A stretch of 64,000 bases of DNA from Candidatus Brocadia sinica JPN1 (GTDB taxonomy: Bacteria > Planctomycetota > Brocadiia > Brocadiales > Brocadiaceae), in contig NZ_BAFN01000001.1 of assembly GCF_000949635.1 (NCBI RefSeq), positions 3,965,052-4,029,051 of the forward strand, read 5' to 3'. Position 1 is the stretch's first letter. Every line of letters begins with the position of its first letter. The translations under genes were made by a program, and so were the position numbers. The notes under the pieces are model-generated. The model did no database searches. It was not told the origin of the DNA and saw only the letters and a program-made list of their open reading frames with translations. Below, piece by piece: positions 7,911 through 16,975 of this stretch.

Positions 7911-9401
7911 ATGAAGTTATTGCTCGTTTCCCTGTTTTGCTTAGTTTCAATGGGTATTTTTGTTGCGGAAATACTTGCGGAAGAAGAACAGCCAGGTGCC
8001 ATGCAGGTGGCCCTCAGCGAGCAAACGCAACTCTGCGTGTTGTGTCATAAAAAATACACTCCTGGAATCGTAGAAGACTGGCTCACAAGCAGACATTCAA
8101 AAGTCACTCCGGAAATGGCTCTGGCAAAGCCTGTTCTTGAAAGGAGGATTTCAAGCGATATAATTCCGGAGACCTTCAGGTCTGTTGTAATTGGCTGCTA
8201 TGAATGCCATGGCCAGAACGCACCTTCCCACAAGGATAACTTCGGCCACTTTGGATTTAAGATCAATGTTGTCGTTTCACCAAACGATTGCAAGACATGT
8301 CATCCTGTAGAAGTGGGACAATATTCTGTGAGTAAAAAGGCCAATGCCCTGGACATTTTGCAAAAAAATCCTTTATATCATACCTTTGTCGAAACGGTTC
8401 AGGGTTTAAAAGAGATTAAAGATGGCAAAATAATCCGTCTCAATGCATCGGATAATTCAAAATCGGAAACTTGCTATGCCTGCCATGGCACTCTTGTCAC
8501 GGTGAAAGGAATGAAAAAAATATCAACCGATATTGGAGATATTGACGTTCCTGACCTTTCCAACTGGCCAAATCAGGGGGTAGGAAGGATTAATCCCGAT
8601 GGAAGCCTTGGCGCCTGCACCCCATGCCATGCAAGGCATAGCTTTTCAATTGAGGTAGCCCGAAAACCTTACACGTGTTCCCAATGCCATCTCGAACCGG
8701 ATGTGCCGGCATTTGATGTGTACAGAGAAAGTAAACACGGAAACATTTTCTTTTCAAAACAACATGAATGGAACTGGACGAATGTCCCCTGGAGGATTGG
8801 TAAGGATTTTCAAGCGCCAACCTGTGCCACCTGCCATAATAGCCTTTTGACTACTCCAGATGGCAAAGTTATTGCGCCAAGAACCCACGATTTCGGTTCA
8901 AGATTGTGGGTCAGATTATTTGGGCTCATTTACTCACATCCTCAGCCAAAGGATGCCAGAACATATCTGATCAAAAACAAAGACGACCTCCCACTTCCAA
9001 CTGCTTTTACCGGAGAGCCGGCTTCTGAGTATCTGATCGACAAGAGTGAACAAATATGGCGTCAAAATGAAATGAAGAAGATATGCCGGGGCTGTCACAA
9101 CACTGACTGGGTTAATCAGCATTTTGCCAGACTTGATGCTACTATAGCAGAAACAGATAAGATGAGTCTGACCGCTACCCGGCTCATTCTGAAGGCTTGG
9201 AATGAAGGATTGGCTGATCCATCAAATCCTTTTGATGAAATGATCGAACACAAGTGGATAAAACAGTGGTTTTTTTATGCCAACTCGGTGCGATACGCAT
9301 CAGCAATGGGAGGACCCGATTATGCCTCGTTTAAAAATGGTTGGTGGGAATTAATGACAAACCTGTGTACTATGCAGGATTTGATTCAGACCAGGAAATA
9401 G
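7911..9401 (+). CDS. Octaheme c-type cytochrome, hydroxylamine oxidoreductase-like
   Basis: A 496-residue exported cytochrome with eight CxxCH sites: CVLCH (40), CYECH (96), CKTCH (127), CYACH (187), CTPCH (236), CSQCH (256), CATCH (304) and CRGCH (391). Heme number, spacing and a C-terminal segment with SAMGGPDYASF match the HAO family, which in anammox bacteria includes enzymes acting on hydroxylamine, hydrazine or nitrite in the anammoxosome. The longer frame opens at 7863, but ATG 7911 is preferred: it has AAAGGAGG at 7897-7904 and begins a clean signal peptide. Whether the crosslinking Tyr of oxidative HAOs is present cannot be decided without alignment, so substrate and direction remain open. 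Confidence 0.88.
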   Translation: MKLLLVSLFCLVSMGIFVAEILAEEEQPGAMQVALSEQTQLCVLCHKKYTPGIVEDWLTSRHSKVTPEMALAKPVLERRISSDIIPETFRSVVIGCYECHGQNAPSHKDNFGHFGFKINVVVSPNDCKTCHPVEVGQYSVSKKANALDILQKNPLYHTFVETVQGLKEIKDGKIIRLNASDNSKSETCYACHGTLVTVKGMKKISTDIGDIDVPDLSNWPNQGVGRINPDGSLGACTPCHARHSFSIEVARKPYTCSQCHLEPDVPAFDVYRESKHGNIFFSKQHEWNWTNVPWRIGKDFQAPTCATCHNSLLTTPDGKVIAPRTHDFGSRLWVRLFGLIYSHPQPKDARTYLIKNKDDLPLPTAFTGEPASEYLIDKSEQIWRQNEMKKICRGCHNTDWVNQHFARLDATIAETDKMSLTATRLILKAWNEGLADPSNPFDEMIEHKWIKQWFFYANSVRYASAMGGPDYASFKNGWWELMTNLCTMQDLIQTRK

Positions 9402-9471
9402 TTTTAAGGAGAAAAGGTATCGAATGTGGTATTTTTTAATATTTATTAACAATTTATTTGAAATAAATTCG

Positions 9472-9500
9472 TTGACAATTATGGTAAAAAAGGTTAAAAG
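9472..9500 (+). promoter_or_regulatory. Candidate promoter before zinc-ribbon gene
   Basis: TTGACA (9472-9477) and TAAAAG (9495-9500) with a 17-bp spacer lie about 80 bp upstream of the 9580 start, in an AT-rich stretch after the octaheme gene. The -10 match is only moderate. Confidence 0.35.
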
Positions 9501-9579
9501 TGTGTTTTACATATGTTAAAAGTTTAGTGGCGAGGGAATTTAATCACTTTTTTCGGTTTTGAAAGGAGGGTAAGAACGT

Positions 9580-10116
9580 ATGCGAAGCAAGAAAATTTTT
9601 GGAATAGTTGTATTTGCGATTATGGCCGCTGGCATGACAATCTGGATGGGTAATTTGGCTTATGCTGAAGAAGTACACAAACATAGTGAAAAGGCAATGG
9701 CGCCAGAACATCCAAGTGTAGAGGAGTTTGTTTGTCCTTCTTGTAAGGAAGTGCGCGTGAGTCCTGAGAAAGGAAAGGCGCTTGCAGCAATGCCGATGGT
9801 CTGTCCGGATTGTAAGAATTCTATAACGGAGCTTGCGGTTCACCATTGTGATAAGTGCGGAGAAGATGTACTCGTATGCACAATGTGCAAGAAAGCTTCT
9901 GCCGAGTTGAAAACAGCGACTATGGAAGGAAAGTGTCCCAAATGCAAGCAAGTAAGAAGAAGGCCTGTCAAGGGAAAGGCATTGGCTGGATGGGAAATGA
10001 AATGCCCTGATTGTAAGAAAAAGGGAAAAGAAATGCTCATTCAACATTGTGATGAATGTGGAACAGAATTTTTGTCATGTCCAATCTGTTTGAAGGAACA
10101 GGAAAAAGCAAAATAA
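9580..10116 (+). CDS. Exported tandem zinc-ribbon protein
   Basis: A 178-residue protein with a signal peptide (MRSKKIFGIVVFAIMAAGMT...AYA) and two homologous modules of about 55 residues. Each holds four CxxC knuckles: module 1 CPSC, CPDC, CDKC, CTMC; module 2 CPKC, CPDC, CDEC, CPIC, with the shared phrase KGKALA between the first two. The paired CxxC sites suggest two zinc-ribbon or rubredoxin-like folds per module, placed outside the cytoplasm, which is unusual for zinc ribbons. GAAAGGAGGG supports the start. It follows the octaheme cytochrome and could help its maturation or bind metal; no function is recognised. Confidence 0.7.
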   Translation: MRSKKIFGIVVFAIMAAGMTIWMGNLAYAEEVHKHSEKAMAPEHPSVEEFVCPSCKEVRVSPEKGKALAAMPMVCPDCKNSITELAVHHCDKCGEDVLVCTMCKKASAELKTATMEGKCPKCKQVRRRPVKGKALAGWEMKCPDCKKKGKEMLIQHCDECGTEFLSCPICLKEQEKAK

Positions 10117-10154
10117 TACATCAGGTGGTATCAAAAAAACATCTCTCTTTAAAC

Positions 10155-10271
10155 GAAACTCTCAGCTAAATTTTGTTGGAGAGAATAAATATTGTAGGGG
10201 CGAACGATCGTTCGCCCCTACCGGGAAGATTTTGTATTTTTTCTCTCAGAACGTTGTGGTGAGAGAGTTTC
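10155..10271. repeat. Nested palindromic element
   Basis: Outer imperfect arms (gaaactctc...gagagaa against ttctctc...gagagagtttc) enclose a perfect 28-bp palindrome at 10194-10221 (gtaggggcgaacga and its complement). It fills the gap between two convergent genes and ends directly at the TPR-gene stop codon. It can act as a bidirectional terminator-like hairpin, or be a REP/MITE element. Confidence 0.6.
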
Positions 10272-11009
10272 TTAATGTGAAGAAGCCGCACCATGTGGTG
10301 GGTACATGCTTTTGCCTGCCTCATATTTTTTGAACTGATTGAATTCTTCTTCCGCCTCAGCGCTCATTCCTTTTAACAAATAAACGACCCCGAGATAATT
10401 ATGTGCTGTTCCCAGGTTGGGATCTAGCTCTAAGGCTGTTTTATGTGCATCTATGGCCTCGTCCAATTTTTTCTGTTTGCAATATGTTAGCCCAAGTTCG
10501 TTATAGGCCGTGGCAAGGTTGGGATTTAAAGATAGGGCCTTCGTCTGCATCTTAACCGCATCTTCAAATTGTTCATTCATCCGATAGACAACCCCCAGGC
10601 TATAATATATCATTGGGTCATCTGGCTTCAATTCCAGTTCTTTCCGATAGATCTCTCCGGCCTTATCGAATTTGCCTTGTGTGTAATATGCTTTTCCAAG
10701 CTTTTCATAAGCATTGATCATCGTTGGTTCGAGTTCCAGCGCTTTTTGCCATGCTGCAATCGCTTCGTCAAAACCACTTTTTTTGATACTTTCCAATCCG
10801 TAGTTATAATATTCTGCTGCAGTCATTTTTTCCGGCAGAACGATCTCTTTCTTAGCTTCCGGGGTATCAGCGCTTTCTTCGTGTACGACCTCCCTATTTG
10901 CAACTTCGGCGTTTTCAGATGCCTCTTTTTTGCCACAACCACATAAGGATAAACACACCACTGCGCCTGCAATTGTTATTACCGGTAAATTTCTTCCAAT
11001 TATTCCCAT
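10272..11009 (-). CDS. TPR-repeat lipoprotein
   Basis: A 245-residue protein with an N-terminal signal and lipobox-like LSLCGC (Cys near 26), a short acidic linker, then about five tetratricopeptide repeats from residue 65 (e.g. AEYYNYGLESIKKSGFDEAI, NAYEKLGKAYYTQGKFDKA, TAYNELGLTYCKQKKLDEA, TAHNYLGVVYLLKGMSAEA). TPR lipoproteins act as assembly or scaffolding factors at the membrane. The gene is followed directly by the nested palindrome. Its specific partner is unknown. Confidence 0.8.
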   Translation of the reverse strand: MGIIGRNLPVITIAGAVVCLSLCGCGKKEASENAEVANREVVHEESADTPEAKKEIVLPEKMTAAEYYNYGLESIKKSGFDEAIAAWQKALELEPTMINAYEKLGKAYYTQGKFDKAGEIYRKELELKPDDPMIYYSLGVVYRMNEQFEDAVKMQTKALSLNPNLATAYNELGLTYCKQKKLDEAIDAHKTALELDPNLGTAHNYLGVVYLLKGMSAEAEEEFNQFKKYEAGKSMYPPHGAASSH

Positions 11010-11105
11010 CTTCTTTCATCTTCTCCCAAATAACTATAGGTGCTATAGAATCAACAATGAATACTTAATTTACAGATTACTATCAAAAACATCCGAAAAG
11101 CTTTA

Positions 11106-12089
11106 TTAAGACATCCGCTGTGCCATGAAAGACGCAATTTCTTTGAATACCGTTTTGTTTTCTACAGGAATCTCGTCAATTGTCTTATAAGCCTGTTTTA
11201 CTAAATCTTCCGCATAATCCTGGGCATACTGTATGGCATTATATTTTTTATATGCATCCAGCGCCCATTGTATATCGCTATCGGTTGTTTCATCCCTGGG
11301 TTTTAGCATGATTTTGCGCAAATGTTTCCTATCTTCCGCGCATGCAACCTGTAATGTGTATGCATATAAAAAGCTTGCCTTACCTTCTTTCACATCGGAA
11401 CCAATTACCCCCCCGCGTCCCTTACCGTGTGTCAAATCGATTAAATCATCACGGATCTGAAACGCTGGTCCCATCGTCTTTCCAAGCGTCCATATTTTTT
11501 CCACAACCTGTTCCGAGATCCCCGATACAATACCCCCGCCAACCATTCCGCAGGCAAGATAGTATCCTGTTTTCATCTCCACCATCTTCATATAATCATC
11601 GACTGAAAAATCTTCAGCAGCCCTTGCGTTGATGTCAAGCGCCTGACCTTCCACGGTTTTTTCGTAGGTTGACGTAAGCACCTGTAATAATCGTATCTTC
11701 TTTTCCAGTGATATTGGGCTTGCCAATGTAGTTTTGTAAGCACACGCAAGGAGATAATCTCCTGCATTAATCGCATTCGCGGTACCGTATTTTACCCATA
11801 CCGTGGGTTGATCACGCCTTACCGTGTCGCCGTCCTCAATGTCGTCATGGATAAGGAACATATTGTGCATGGTCTCCACGGCAAGGGCAAAATGGATAGC
11901 CTCATCAGGATTTCCTCCTAACGCCTCACAGGTAATCAGACAGAGCGCCGGCCTCACCCTTTTCCCCCCCGTTTGCAGGTGATGCCATATAGGTTCACTC
12001 AAATAATTTTTTCTATAGGGTGGAATGAGTTCTTTTAACAGTTCGTCTATCTTTGCACCGTAGTTCTTAATAGATTCCTCTATGCGCAT
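11106..12089 (-). CDS. E-type polyprenyl diphosphate synthase
   Basis: A 327-residue all-helical prenyl chain-elongating enzyme condensing isopentenyl diphosphate onto an allylic primer. Seen: GGKRVRPAL, the first Asp-rich motif LIHDDIEDGDTVRR, the downstream KTGYY segment, and the second Asp-rich motif FQIRDDLIDL. Length fits the family. The residues before the first motif set chain length but product size cannot be read safely. It could supply the menaquinone side chain, since UbiA-, UbiD- and UbiE-type genes lie 3-8 kb away; farnesyl or geranylgeranyl synthesis is equally possible. Confidence 0.88.
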   Translation of the reverse strand: MRIEESIKNYGAKIDELLKELIPPYRKNYLSEPIWHHLQTGGKRVRPALCLITCEALGGNPDEAIHFALAVETMHNMFLIHDDIEDGDTVRRDQPTVWVKYGTANAINAGDYLLACAYKTTLASPISLEKKIRLLQVLTSTYEKTVEGQALDINARAAEDFSVDDYMKMVEMKTGYYLACGMVGGGIVSGISEQVVEKIWTLGKTMGPAFQIRDDLIDLTHGKGRGGVIGSDVKEGKASFLYAYTLQVACAEDRKHLRKIMLKPRDETTDSDIQWALDAYKKYNAIQYAQDYAEDLVKQAYKTIDEIPVENKTVFKEIASFMAQRMS

Positions 12090-12178
12090 ATCTGTCCCTC
12101 TTATAACACGGCATGGCCGCAGTCAAAAAGCAGTAAGCAGAAGGAGATAAATTTCCGCTGTCAACTGCTAACTGATAC

Positions 12179-12742
12179 CTATTCCCTACCCAGAAATTCA
12201 CCTGTCCTCGTATCTACCTTGATTACCTCGCCATTATTGATGAACAGAGGAACCTTTACAACGAGCCCTGTCTCCATTTTTGCAGGCTTATAAACATTCA
12301 CTACGGTATCTCCCTTCATGCCGGGGTCTGTTTCGACAATTTTTAAAGTAACTGACGATGGTAATTCTACCGAAATCGCCTTGCCCTCATAAAAGGCTAT
12401 CTTCACCTGACTGTTTAAGGTCATATAAGGGATGGCATCTTCGACCGCCTCTTTGGGCAATAATACTTGCTCATAATTTTCTGTATCCATAAAGCAATAA
12501 TTATCTCCCTCCTTATAAAGGTACTCCATCACCCGGTGTTCTAAGAATACATCCTCTAATTTGTCAGTAGACCGAAATCGCTTCTGAACTACACTTCCCT
12601 GTTTTAGGCTCTTCAGCTTTGCCTGCACCATGCCCCGCCAGTTTCCCGGTGTCACGTGCTGATAATCAACCACTAAATACAATTCGCCATCCATTTTAAT
12701 AACGGTACCCCTTTTAATTTCTGTAGCGCTTACCAATTTCAT
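12179..12742 (-). CDS. efp: Translation elongation factor P
   Basis: A 187-residue EF-P, which rescues ribosomes stalled at polyproline. It has the KOW-like N-terminal domain (SATEIKRGTVIKMDGELYLV, then VDYQHVTPGNWRGMVQAKLK) and two OB domains ending GEFLGRE. The loop tip that is modified in other EF-Ps carries TPGNWRG here. Length is normal. It lies in a minus-strand run between hemW and the prenyl synthase gene with short gaps. Confidence 0.95.
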   Translation of the reverse strand: MKLVSATEIKRGTVIKMDGELYLVVDYQHVTPGNWRGMVQAKLKSLKQGSVVQKRFRSTDKLEDVFLEHRVMEYLYKEGDNYCFMDTENYEQVLLPKEAVEDAIPYMTLNSQVKIAFYEGKAISVELPSSVTLKIVETDPGMKGDTVVNVYKPAKMETGLVVKVPLFINNGEVIKVDTRTGEFLGRE

Positions 12743-12772
12743 AGCTCCTCAATAAAATGTAAAAAATATATC

Positions 12773-13915
12773 TTATACAAATTCCGTCATTACCGTGTCT
12801 GCAATAAATAAACCTTTTTCTGTAAGCTTCAGCCTCTCATCCTCATAACTAATCAGGCCTTCCTTTACCAATCTGTTTATTTGAGTTCCAAATTGTTCTT
12901 CCAGATTGTAACCAAATCGTTTATAAAAATCGGTATTTGATATGCCCTGACGTAACCGCAAAGACATAATTACCGTTTCTGATGCAAACTGTTCAGGTTG
13001 TAAACATTCACCAAAAGATTGTACATTTTTATTTTCGTGTATTCCCGCCATGTATTGAAACACGTCTCTTACGTTCGAAGTCCTGCGGCCATCAATAAAG
13101 GAAAATGCCCCTGCCCCTGCCCCTGCATAACCCGTGTTTTTCCAATAGACCTGGTTATGGGAACACTCACATCTATCCTTTGCAAAATTTGAGATCTCAT
13201 AGTGGTTATAACCAGCACTTGTTAAATGACGTATGGCTGTTTTATACATCTCTAATTCAACAGATTCATCCAGTTTATGGACAACCTCATTCTCTAAATC
13301 CATCGTGAGTGGCGTCCCTTCTTCATACGTAAGGGAGTACGTTGATATATGTTCCGGGTTCAATTCAACTGCTATCCTCAAATCTTTTTCCCAGTCATGG
13401 GAAGACTGGCCCGGACACCCAAATATTAAATCAATATTAATATTTTCAAAACCGCTTGTCCTCAATAAAAGAAAGGCATTTCTGGCATCATCACCGGAAT
13501 GAATACGTCCAAGAAGTTTTAATTGGCTATCCTGAAACGACTGAACGCCCAAACTGATGCGATTCACAAAATATGCTTTTAGCAATGCAACCTTGTTTCC
13601 GGTCAATGTGCCGGGATTTACTTCAACGGTATATTCCTGTATCTCCGAAGCCGGGACATAACGAACAACGCTATGGAGCAGTTTTTCTAACTGAGTTTCA
13701 GCCAGTATGCTTGGCGTCCCTCCCCCAATATAAATCGTTTTAAATACATATCGTCCTTGCAGAGCACGTAATTCCTTTTCAAGGGCATGGAGATAGCGGT
13801 CAACTATTTTTGTTCCCGATACAATCGAATTGAAATCGCAGTAATTACACTTTTTTACACAAAAAGGGATATGAATATAAAGGGCATGGGGAAGAGCATC
13901 TCTTTTTACTGTCAT
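12773..13915 (-). CDS. hemW: HemW-type radical SAM heme chaperone
   Basis: A 380-residue radical SAM protein. The opening YIHIPFCVKKCNYCDFNS carries the CxxxCxxC iron-sulfur motif in the HemW form; HemN-type oxidases have an extra Cys. GGGTPSIL, EVNPGT and ISLGVQSFQD follow, and a HemN C-terminal domain is at the end. HemW binds heme and delivers it to proteins; many family members are annotated as oxygen-independent coproporphyrinogen oxidase. It lies 30 bp upstream of efp. A heme chaperone would suit this cytochrome-rich genome. Confidence 0.88.
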   Translation of the reverse strand: MTVKRDALPHALYIHIPFCVKKCNYCDFNSIVSGTKIVDRYLHALEKELRALQGRYVFKTIYIGGGTPSILAETQLEKLLHSVVRYVPASEIQEYTVEVNPGTLTGNKVALLKAYFVNRISLGVQSFQDSQLKLLGRIHSGDDARNAFLLLRTSGFENINIDLIFGCPGQSSHDWEKDLRIAVELNPEHISTYSLTYEEGTPLTMDLENEVVHKLDESVELEMYKTAIRHLTSAGYNHYEISNFAKDRCECSHNQVYWKNTGYAGAGAGAFSFIDGRRTSNVRDVFQYMAGIHENKNVQSFGECLQPEQFASETVIMSLRLRQGISNTDFYKRFGYNLEEQFGTQINRLVKEGLISYEDERLKLTEKGLFIADTVMTEFV

Positions 13916-13933
13916 GGTGCAACTTTAAAGATA

Positions 13934-14683
13934 TTAATACCTTACGGTTTTCTTTGTTCCGCACACGGCTATGTTCTTTTGTTCCATATCTGCAAGTTCT
14001 TTTCGTATAATATTCTTATAATACTGCAACCTTATATTCGGGTCTTCCAAGGTGCCTTTAAAATGTTTAGTGAGGTCTTTGTATATGAGTTTAACAGGTA
14101 TTTCCCTTACCCACAATCCCATCTTCCATGCCTGTATCCATAATTGCAGCGGCATTCCATATCCATGTTCCGTCACATGCAATGCCTTCAGTTTTCCGAC
14201 CTTATACGCCTTAAAACCGCAAAAAGAATCCGTTAAACCAAAACCCGTTATGCGATTTAAAATGCCGGTAATTCTTTTATTAATAAGATACCGTTCTATC
14301 GGCACATTTGCGCCTACTTTCAGGGGGAAAAAATACCGGGATCCCGATAAGATGTCACAGTCATGAAAGGGGATTTCTCTTAAAAACAGAGGAATCTCTT
14401 CGGGTTCATGCTGTCCGTCTCCATCAATTGTCAATAGATAATCGTATCGATTTTTCATTGCATACGTGAATGCATCTATGATCGCTTTGCCATAGCCAAG
14501 ATTTCTCGGATGTACGATCATACGAATGTTTTCGACGTTTATTAACTCCTTACGGAGACTATAGGTTGAACCATCGTCTATTACTAGTACATCAAGAGAA
14601 AAATTCTTAACCCTTTGAATAATGTTATATACGGCGATTTCATTGAAGACTGGCATGGCAACAAGGATATTATTTCTGTGCAT
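13934..14683 (-). CDS. Family 2 glycosyltransferase (polyprenyl-P-sugar type)
   Basis: A 249-residue GT-A fold enzyme. Seen: VAMPVFNE, VLVIDDGST and LLTIDGDGQHEPEEI (DxD-like metal site), then GSRYFFPL. No C-terminal membrane helices are present. This resembles dolichol/polyprenyl-phosphate mannose synthase-like enzymes, which transfer a sugar from an NDP donor to a lipid phosphate. It ends 18 bp before hemW. Donor and acceptor are unknown. Confidence 0.8.
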   Translation of the reverse strand: MHRNNILVAMPVFNEIAVYNIIQRVKNFSLDVLVIDDGSTYSLRKELINVENIRMIVHPRNLGYGKAIIDAFTYAMKNRYDYLLTIDGDGQHEPEEIPLFLREIPFHDCDILSGSRYFFPLKVGANVPIERYLINKRITGILNRITGFGLTDSFCGFKAYKVGKLKALHVTEHGYGMPLQLWIQAWKMGLWVREIPVKLIYKDLTKHFKGTLEDPNIRLQYYKNIIRKELADMEQKNIAVCGTKKTVRY

Positions 14684-14996
14684 AACGGTTAAATATTGTG
14701 TAGCGTAAAGGAAAGTAAAAGAAGTTCTTTGTTTTAAAAAATCTTGTCATACGCATGATGCTAATGAATTTAGTTTTTGGGAGTTCAAAGATCCCAGAAA
14801 AAATGACTTATTTGTAGTAAGGTAGACAACCAACCGGGCTTTTATGTTAAGATATTTACCGTTATTACCATGGGCAAAGGATGAAAATGAACAGTCTTTG
14901 TCCTTTATTTATAATTCATCCATTATAGAAAAACAGATAATTATATAGCAAGGAAAAACCCCCCTTCGCCTACTATTTTCAGTTGTTATTAAAACA
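14684..14996. other. Divergent intergenic region
   Basis: AT-rich spacer between the minus-strand glycosyltransferase and the plus-strand ispH-ubiA gene. Apart from the promoter at 14997-15025 no gene or strong structure is recognised here or in the 180-bp leader that follows it. Confidence 0.45.
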
Positions 14997-15025
14997 TTGA
15001 CATCACTCATCATAACTGATAAAAT
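14997..15025 (+). promoter_or_regulatory. Promoter for ispH-ubiA fusion gene
   Basis: TTGACA (14997-15002) and TAAAAT (15020-15025) with exactly 17 bp between them: a near-consensus housekeeping promoter about 190 bp upstream of the TTG start at 15213. Confidence 0.6.
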
Positions 15026-15212
15026 TAGCCGCAATTGTCAGGGATTCAAAAGAGATTAACGCAGAGGCACGCCATGAAATCAGGGCATGGCAAGCCATAA
15101 TCAAGTGGATTTTCACCGTATTGAAGCGGTTAAATTATATCGGGTATTATGGTAAAGAACGATTGCCCGTTCATGGCAGGAGTTTTTCATGATAAAGTTT
15201 CCGAGGTAACTA

Positions 15213-16955
15213 TTGAGAGTAAAAGTCGCTAAAACAGCCGGGTTTTGTATGGGTGTGCGGCGTGCTATGGACATTCTTCTGGATGCTGCAAACGAAAAGA
15301 ACGAGGATGGTAAAGTATTTACCGATGGACCGCTGATTCATAACCCGCAGGTACTTGAATATTTAGAAAAGCGGGGAATCCATGTCGTTAATGGACAAAC
15401 CGACCTTTCCAAGAGCACCGTCGTTATCAGGGCACACGGCATTACACCTGCCCGTAGAAAAGAAATTGAGAATATGGGTGCAAAGGTCTGTGATGCTACT
15501 TGCCCCCACGTAATGAGGGTTCAATCCATTATCAAAAAATATGCCGCGCAAGGATATTCAACCGTTATTGTGGGTGATAAAGGGCATGCAGAGGTTATAG
15601 GACTATTAGGGTATGCTGAAGGCAAAGGACACGTTGTGCAGGAATTGGAAGAAATAGAACATCTTCCCCCAATGGACAAAGTTTGTATTGTAGCACAAAC
15701 AACACAAGATAGACGTCTGTTTAAGGAGGCTATCCAGCGGCTTAAAAAACGGTACTCAAAGTGCGAATCATTTGAAACAATTTGCAGTTCCACTTACAAA
15801 CGACAGGACGAAGTTATAAGTCTCAGCAAATCCGTGGATGCCATGATCGTTGTTGGTGGGAGAGGAAGTGCCAATACGGCCAGACTGGTTAAGATATGCG
15901 AGTCTCAGGGAACGCCGACATTCCATGTTGAAACGGACGCCGAGTTAGACCTCAGTAAACTCAGAGATTATGATACTGTTGGTGTAACCGCAGGCGCTTC
16001 TACCCCCAACTGGATGATCAAAAGGGTCGTCGAGAAGGTACATTCCTACAAAGTAAGTAGATATGGAAGGCTTTTTTTTGGTTTAAAAAGCATTGCTAGT
16101 TTTTTTATTGGAAGTTGTACATATTCGGGATTAGGGGCAGCGAGTCTCGGTTACGCAAGCGCTGCACTACTTGGGGTTCAGCCCAGATTAAGCTTTTGTT
16201 TGATTGCGGCGTTTTTTATATTTTCTATGCAAGTTCTGAATCACTTTGCCAATAAAGAAGCCGTGGCGCTCAATGAGCCGGCAAGGGCTAAATTCTATGA
16301 AAAGAGACAAACTCTTTTTATCGGCCTTGGCATTACGGGAGCAGTGGCATCCTTTATCCTGGGGTTTATCCTGAGTAAATCCATTTTTTTCTGCATCTTT
16401 CTTGCCAGTCTCTTTGGCATTTTTTATCGATTGGAGATAATACCGAAGAGCTTTTCCCGTGTTATCCGTTATAGAAGTCTTGAACAAATACCTGGCTCAA
16501 AGGAGATCTTTTACAGTATTGCATGGGCAGTTAGTACGGCATTAATACCCTTCCTTGGGTCGAAGAAAAGTTTTACGCCGTCACTCGTTATTGCTATTGC
16601 TTTTGCATTCAGCCTCGCATTTATCAGGGCGGTAGTCCTTGATATACGGGATATCCAGGGTGACCGTATTTTGGGTAAAGAAACAATCCCCATTGCTATT
16701 GGAAAGGAACGGACAAAGACAATTCTTCTTATTATTATAGTATTAGTTGCAGTCTTATTGTCAGTTAGTCCACTCTTTGGATGGACGACTACGCTGGGAT
16801 ATTATTTGCTCCCCTGCGTTGCTTATGCCTCTGGGTATCAGTATCTGCTCCAGAGAAAGATTATATCAGAGGGTCTTTTACCTGAAACTGTTGCTGATTT
16901 TAATTTTATTTTCTCCGGTATAATGGCCTTTGTTTGGAAATCAAGTTATTTTTAA
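15213..16955 (+). CDS. ispH: IspH (HMBPP reductase) fused to a UbiA-type prenyltransferase domain
   Basis: A 580-residue two-part protein. Residues 1-283 are IspH, the 4Fe-4S enzyme making IPP and DMAPP: Fe-S cysteines in AGFCMGV (C12), CDATCP and ICSST, with RAHGI and GHAEVIG. Residues 290-580 form a UbiA-superfamily membrane domain with about eight helices and the second Asp motif LDIRDIQGDRILGKETIPI. The first Asp motif is altered (NHFANKEAVALNEPAR), so substrate or activity may differ from classic UbiA. The start is TTG with GAGG seven bases upstream. The DUF502 gene follows by 20 bp and UbiD/UbiE lie downstream, hinting at quinone or other isoprenoid-lipid synthesis with precursor supply tethered to the membrane. 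Confidence 0.85.
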   Translation: MRVKVAKTAGFCMGVRRAMDILLDAANEKNEDGKVFTDGPLIHNPQVLEYLEKRGIHVVNGQTDLSKSTVVIRAHGITPARRKEIENMGAKVCDATCPHVMRVQSIIKKYAAQGYSTVIVGDKGHAEVIGLLGYAEGKGHVVQELEEIEHLPPMDKVCIVAQTTQDRRLFKEAIQRLKKRYSKCESFETICSSTYKRQDEVISLSKSVDAMIVVGGRGSANTARLVKICESQGTPTFHVETDAELDLSKLRDYDTVGVTAGASTPNWMIKRVVEKVHSYKVSRYGRLFFGLKSIASFFIGSCTYSGLGAASLGYASAALLGVQPRLSFCLIAAFFIFSMQVLNHFANKEAVALNEPARAKFYEKRQTLFIGLGITGAVASFILGFILSKSIFFCIFLASLFGIFYRLEIIPKSFSRVIRYRSLEQIPGSKEIFYSIAWAVSTALIPFLGSKKSFTPSLVIAIAFAFSLAFIRAVVLDIRDIQGDRILGKETIPIAIGKERTKTILLIIIVLVAVLLSVSPLFGWTTTLGYYLLPCVAYASGYQYLLQRKIISEGLLPETVADFNFIFSGIMAFVWKSSYF

Positions 16956-16975
16956 ACTGTCGATACATTTAATTT

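Noticed and set aside
7835..8050. 71-codon frame at the start of the octaheme gene
   Set aside because: Out of frame with the cytochrome; the 7911 start has the ribosome site and signal peptide.
9544..10047. 167-codon frame antisense to the zinc-ribbon gene
   Set aside because: Composition mirrors the Cys/Lys-rich sense gene; no recognisable protein.
15092..15160. 22-codon frame as leader peptide of ispH-ubiA
   Set aside because: No ribosome site and no attenuator-like hairpins nearby.
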